Below, piece after piece: positions 9,007 to 10,441 of a stretch of DNA of 10,441 nucleotides. This stretch comes from Planococcus sp. (in: firmicutes) (GTDB taxonomy: Bacteria > Bacillota > Bacilli > Bacillales_A > Planococcaceae), in assembly GCA_030147225.1 (NCBI GenBank), contig JASLAI010000251.1:1-10441 (forward strand), written 5' to 3'. The translations under genes and the position numbers were made by a program. Below the pieces are notes generated by a model that made no database searches, was not told the DNA's origin, and saw nothing but the letters and a program-made list of their open reading frames with translations. Numbering within the stretch: position 1 is the stretch's first letter; each line of letters starts with the position of its first letter.

Positions 9007-9025
9007 CCGGTTTATGATAAACTGG
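9007..9025 (+). repeat. Imperfect inverted repeat upstream of yisL
   Basis: CCGGTTTA (9007-9014), a 3-base loop TGA, then TAAACTGG (9018-9025) form an 8-bp stem with one G-U pair. No T-run follows, so it is not an intrinsic terminator. It lies 28 nt before the yisL TTG and also contains a -10-like TATGAT (9013-9018), but no -35 stands at a suitable distance. It could be an operator, an mRNA structure, or chance. Confidence 0.35.
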
Positions 9026-9042
9026 AAAGGACTTTATTAGAA

Positions 9043-9049
9043 GAGGTGA
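9043..9049 (+). promoter_or_regulatory. Ribosome binding site of yisL, supporting the TTG start
   Basis: GAGGTGA matches the anti-Shine-Dalgarno. GAGG ends 7 nt before the TTG at 9054, a good spacing. No in-frame ATG occurs until residue 28, inside the first membrane segment, so TTG is the likely start. Confidence 0.7.
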
Positions 9050-9053
9050 GCTT

Positions 9054-9425
9054 TTGAGCATTCTTACAGACTCTACACATTTACACATTACGACATGGGT
9101 CATTGCCGTCATTTTATTTTTGGTTGCAGCAATCATGCAGCGTGACAGCAAAGGGCGCAAAATCCTGCACATGGTCTTGAGATTATTCTACATCTTGATC
9201 ATTATTACAGGTCTTACTTTATTCATCGAATGGTCTTCTTCAGATCCGATGCTATACGGCATCAAATTCCTATTGGGCATATTGACAATCGGAATGATGG
9301 AAATGGTTTTGGTCCGTTCGAAAAAACAAAAACCGGTTACTCTGTTCTGGGCATTGTTTGCAGTTTTCTTGTTTGCTACAATGTTCGTCGGATTTATGCT
9401 TCCGGTCGGATTGAAGTTCTTTTAA
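9054..9425 (+). CDS. yisL: YisL-family (DUF1516) small membrane protein
   Basis: The protein is 123 residues, mostly hydrophobic, with four predicted membrane helices (about 13-29, 38-59, 67-87, 96-119) and short charged loops. The stretch THLHITTW (8-15) and the block HMVLRLFYILIIITG (39-53) closely resemble B. subtilis YisL (about 118 residues), as do the GILTIGMMEM segment and the C-terminal LPVGLKFF. Function is not established for the family. Translation starts at TTG with a good Shine-Dalgarno; the first seven residues are an extension relative to B. subtilis as I recall it. It sits 68 bp after yisK with no terminator between them, so co-transcription is likely, and a strong terminator follows directly. 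Confidence 0.9.
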   Translation: MSILTDSTHLHITTWVIAVILFLVAAIMQRDSKGRKILHMVLRLFYILIIITGLTLFIEWSSSDPMLYGIKFLLGILTIGMMEMVLVRSKKQKPVTLFWALFAVFLFATMFVGFMLPVGLKFF

Positions 9426-9434
9426 GGGAAAAAA

Positions 9435-9464
9435 GGCAGGTGCTCCCAGCACCTGTCTTTTTTT
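9435..9464 (+). terminator. Intrinsic (Rho-independent) terminator after yisL
   Basis: A 10-bp GC-rich stem (9435-9444 with 9448-9457, including one G-U pair) has a CCC loop and is followed by seven T residues (9458-9464). It lies 10 nt after the yisL stop. An A-run just upstream (9429-9434) could make it work weakly from the other side. It separates the yisK-yisL transcript from the amylase-like gene. Confidence 0.95.
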
Positions 9465-9492
9465 ATCGTTTACGCAAGTGAGTTTGCAGCTT

Positions 9493-9521
9493 TTTACACA
9501 ACAGCCAAACTGGAATATTTT
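9493..9521 (+). promoter_or_regulatory. Weak candidate promoter for the amylase-like gene
   Basis: TTTACA (9493-9498, 5/6 to the -35 consensus) and TATTTT (9516-9521, 4/6 to the -10) stand exactly 17 nt apart. Transcription from here would leave a leader of about 160 nt containing the repeats at 9540-9565. It is one of two weak options. Confidence 0.28.
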
Positions 9522-9539
9522 TGTCATAGTGGAAACCTG

Positions 9540-9565
9540 CTTGTGGTTTTCTTGTGATTTTCACA
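9540..9565 (+). repeat. Tandem 11-base near-repeat with a short palindrome
   Basis: CTTGTGGTTTT (9540-9550) is followed directly by CTTGTGATTTT (9551-9561), 10 of 11 bases identical. The second copy overlaps a perfect palindrome, TGTGA-TTT-TCACA (9553-9565). It lies in the non-coding region before the amylase-like gene. The symmetry suggests a possible protein-binding site, but it matches no operator I recognise. Confidence 0.45.
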
Positions 9566-9632
9566 GTTTAGACGAAACTCTGAGAAGACATTCGGGAAAC
9601 GTCAACTTAACATAGCGGCGGTAGCTAGAGTT

Positions 9633-9641
9633 TGATAAAAT
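9633..9641 (+). promoter_or_regulatory. Candidate extended -10 promoter element before the amylase-like gene
   Basis: TGATAAAAT reads as an extended -10 (TG, one base, then TAAAAT at 9636-9641, 5/6 to consensus). No -35 stands 17 nt upstream; TTAACA (9607-9612) is 23 nt away, too far. Transcription would start near 9648, about 25 nt before the ribosome binding site. It is an alternative to the element at 9493-9521. Confidence 0.33.
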
Positions 9642-9673
9642 GAATCGGGTGGAATGCAATAACAACCTCATTG

Positions 9674-9680
9674 AAGGAGG
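9674..9680 (+). promoter_or_regulatory. Ribosome binding site of the amylase-like gene
   Basis: AAGGAGG ends 8 nt before the TTG at 9689, an ideal strength and spacing. The TTG start also gives a textbook signal peptide. Confidence 0.85.
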
Positions 9681-9688
9681 ATTTTAGA

Positions 9689-10441
9689 TTGAAGGCAAAA
9701 TGGATTACAAGCATTATAATAAGCGTGCTGTTGCTGACACTCGTCAATCCAGCCTTTGCTGCAGACGAGCGGGAACTTAAAGATGAGCTCATCTATGATA
9801 CGCTGGTTGACCGTTATTTCAACAAAAAGATTGATAATGACTATGAAGTGAATGCACTAGACCCTGCTGCTTTTAATGGCGGTGATTTTGATGGCATGGC
9901 CAGTGAATTATTATTTGTGAAAGATATGGGATTTACTGTCCTTTCGATAGGACCTGTGTTTTCTACTGCTACATATGACGGGAAAAGTGTGTTGGATTAT
10001 ACTGAGCTTGAGCGCCATTTCGGAACGGATGAAGAATTTACAGCGTTAGTGGCTGAAATTCATGATCAGAAAATGAAAGTGATTGTGGATATTCCAACTC
10101 AGCAAGTAAATGAAAATCACGTATGGACAGCTGACAACCCTGAGTGGTTCACAGAAAACGAAAACGGCAGCCTAGCTCTGGATACAGCAAATCCGGAAGT
10201 CCAGCAAGCTTTAATCTCAACCTTTACAGAATTTAGCGAAACATATGAAATTGATGGTTTCCGGCTGCAAAATTCAGATCAGTTGGATCCCTCATTTGTC
10301 AGTAGTTTTTCTGAAGCTATAAAAAAGGTACGGAATAGCTATATTCTAAGCGATCAGGAAATGGAAGATGTACCTGGGTTTGATGCAGTGGTTCTCCCAG
10401 GTGCAGAAGAAACTTTGCGTGAGGGCTATAAGAATTTTGAC
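9689..10441 (+). CDS. Secreted GH13 alpha-amylase-like protein with substituted catalytic residues (3'-truncated by window)
   Basis: The first 251 residues are visible; no stop occurs before the window ends. Residues 1-24 are a signal peptide: MKAKW, a hydrophobic core, and AFA before A25-D26, so the protein is exported. The rest reads as the first half of a GH13 barrel: YDTLVDRYFN (36-45), NGGDFDGM (63-70), FVKDMGFTVLSIGPVF (strand 2), HFGTDEEFTALVAEIH, KVIVDIP (strand 3), ANPEVQQAL, IDGFRL (188-193) and YILSD (218-222). The catalytic positions differ from active family members: nucleophile Asp is Q194, acid/base Glu aligns to D222, and region I Asn-His is Q138-Q139; the region II His position is Q198. 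D134 and R192 are retained. The active-site judgement comes from motif alignment by eye. The frame is clean. It is likely transcribed separately, since a terminator lies upstream. An anchored or binding role is possible; no function can be assigned. Confidence 0.85.
   Translation, partial: MKAKWITSIIISVLLLTLVNPAFAADERELKDELIYDTLVDRYFNKKIDNDYEVNALDPAAFNGGDFDGMASELLFVKDMGFTVLSIGPVFSTATYDGKSVLDYTELERHFGTDEEFTALVAEIHDQKMKVIVDIPTQQVNENHVWTADNPEWFTENENGSLALDTANPEVQQALISTFTEFSETYEIDGFRLQNSDQLDPSFVSSFSEAIKKVRNSYILSDQEMEDVPGFDAVVLPGAEETLREGYKNFD

Noticed and set aside
9230..9481. 83-residue + strand frame overlapping yisL and the terminator
   Set aside because: It is out of frame with yisL, runs through the terminator hairpin, and resembles no family.
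9593..9607. CcpA cre-like site before the amylase-like gene
   Set aside because: The core AAACG and the final C match, but three defined consensus positions mismatch and the expected palindromic ends are missing.
9595..9623. ECF sigma promoter (GGAAAC then CGGTA)
   Set aside because: The first base of the -35 mismatches the TGAAAC consensus, the spacer is 18 instead of about 16, and the -10 is CGGTA instead of CGTA.
9630..9652. Sigma-B promoter (GTTTGA then GGGTGG)
   Set aside because: The spacer is 11 nt, shorter than the 12-15 usually seen, and the -10 element departs from GGGTAT.
1..10441. Mobile elements, CRISPR arrays, tRNA or rRNA genes, phage genes
   Set aside because: I saw no terminal inverted repeats, transposase or integrase motifs, regular spaced repeats or RNA gene signatures; apart from the 225 bases after the terminator the window is densely coding.

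Overview
The window looks like a chromosomal segment of a low-to-moderate G+C Firmicute, most likely a member of the Planococcaceae (Planococcus/Planomicrobium-like). I base this on close family resemblance, from memory, to Bacillus subtilis AddB, AddA, YisK and YisL, strong AGGAGG-type ribosome binding sites, frequent TTG starts, and the gene order. Genus is an inference. All genes lie on the + strand.

Layout: positions 1-3267 hold addB, entered about 70 codons into the gene. It overlaps by 23 nt the complete addA (3245-6853). Together they encode the AddAB helicase-nuclease that processes double-strand DNA breaks for RecA. A DUF418 polytopic membrane protein gene (6864-8042) follows at once, with its Shine-Dalgarno overlapping the addA stop codon. 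A probable promoter in the 3' end of that gene precedes yisK (8086-8985, fumarylacetoacetate hydrolase fold, probable oxaloacetate decarboxylase) and yisL (9054-9425, four-helix DUF1516 membrane protein). A strong intrinsic terminator (9435-9464) closes this group. After a 225-base non-coding region with repeats and weak promoter candidates, a secreted GH13 alpha-amylase-like protein starts at 9689 and runs off the window end.

How they work together: addB and addA are one functional unit. yisK and yisL are neighbours in B. subtilis too, where (from memory) sbcD, sbcC and the gerP spore-coat/germination genes lie between addA and yisK. Here only the DUF418 gene fills that gap, which fits a lineage with a reduced or absent sporulation gene set.

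The most interesting item is the last gene. It has a signal peptide, an ideal ribosome binding site and the first half of a GH13 barrel with no frame disruption, yet the catalytic nucleophile Asp is Gln, the acid/base Glu position is Asp, and the region I Asn-His pair is Gln-Gln. It looks like an exported catalytically dead amylase homologue (pseudoenzyme), not a decayed gene.
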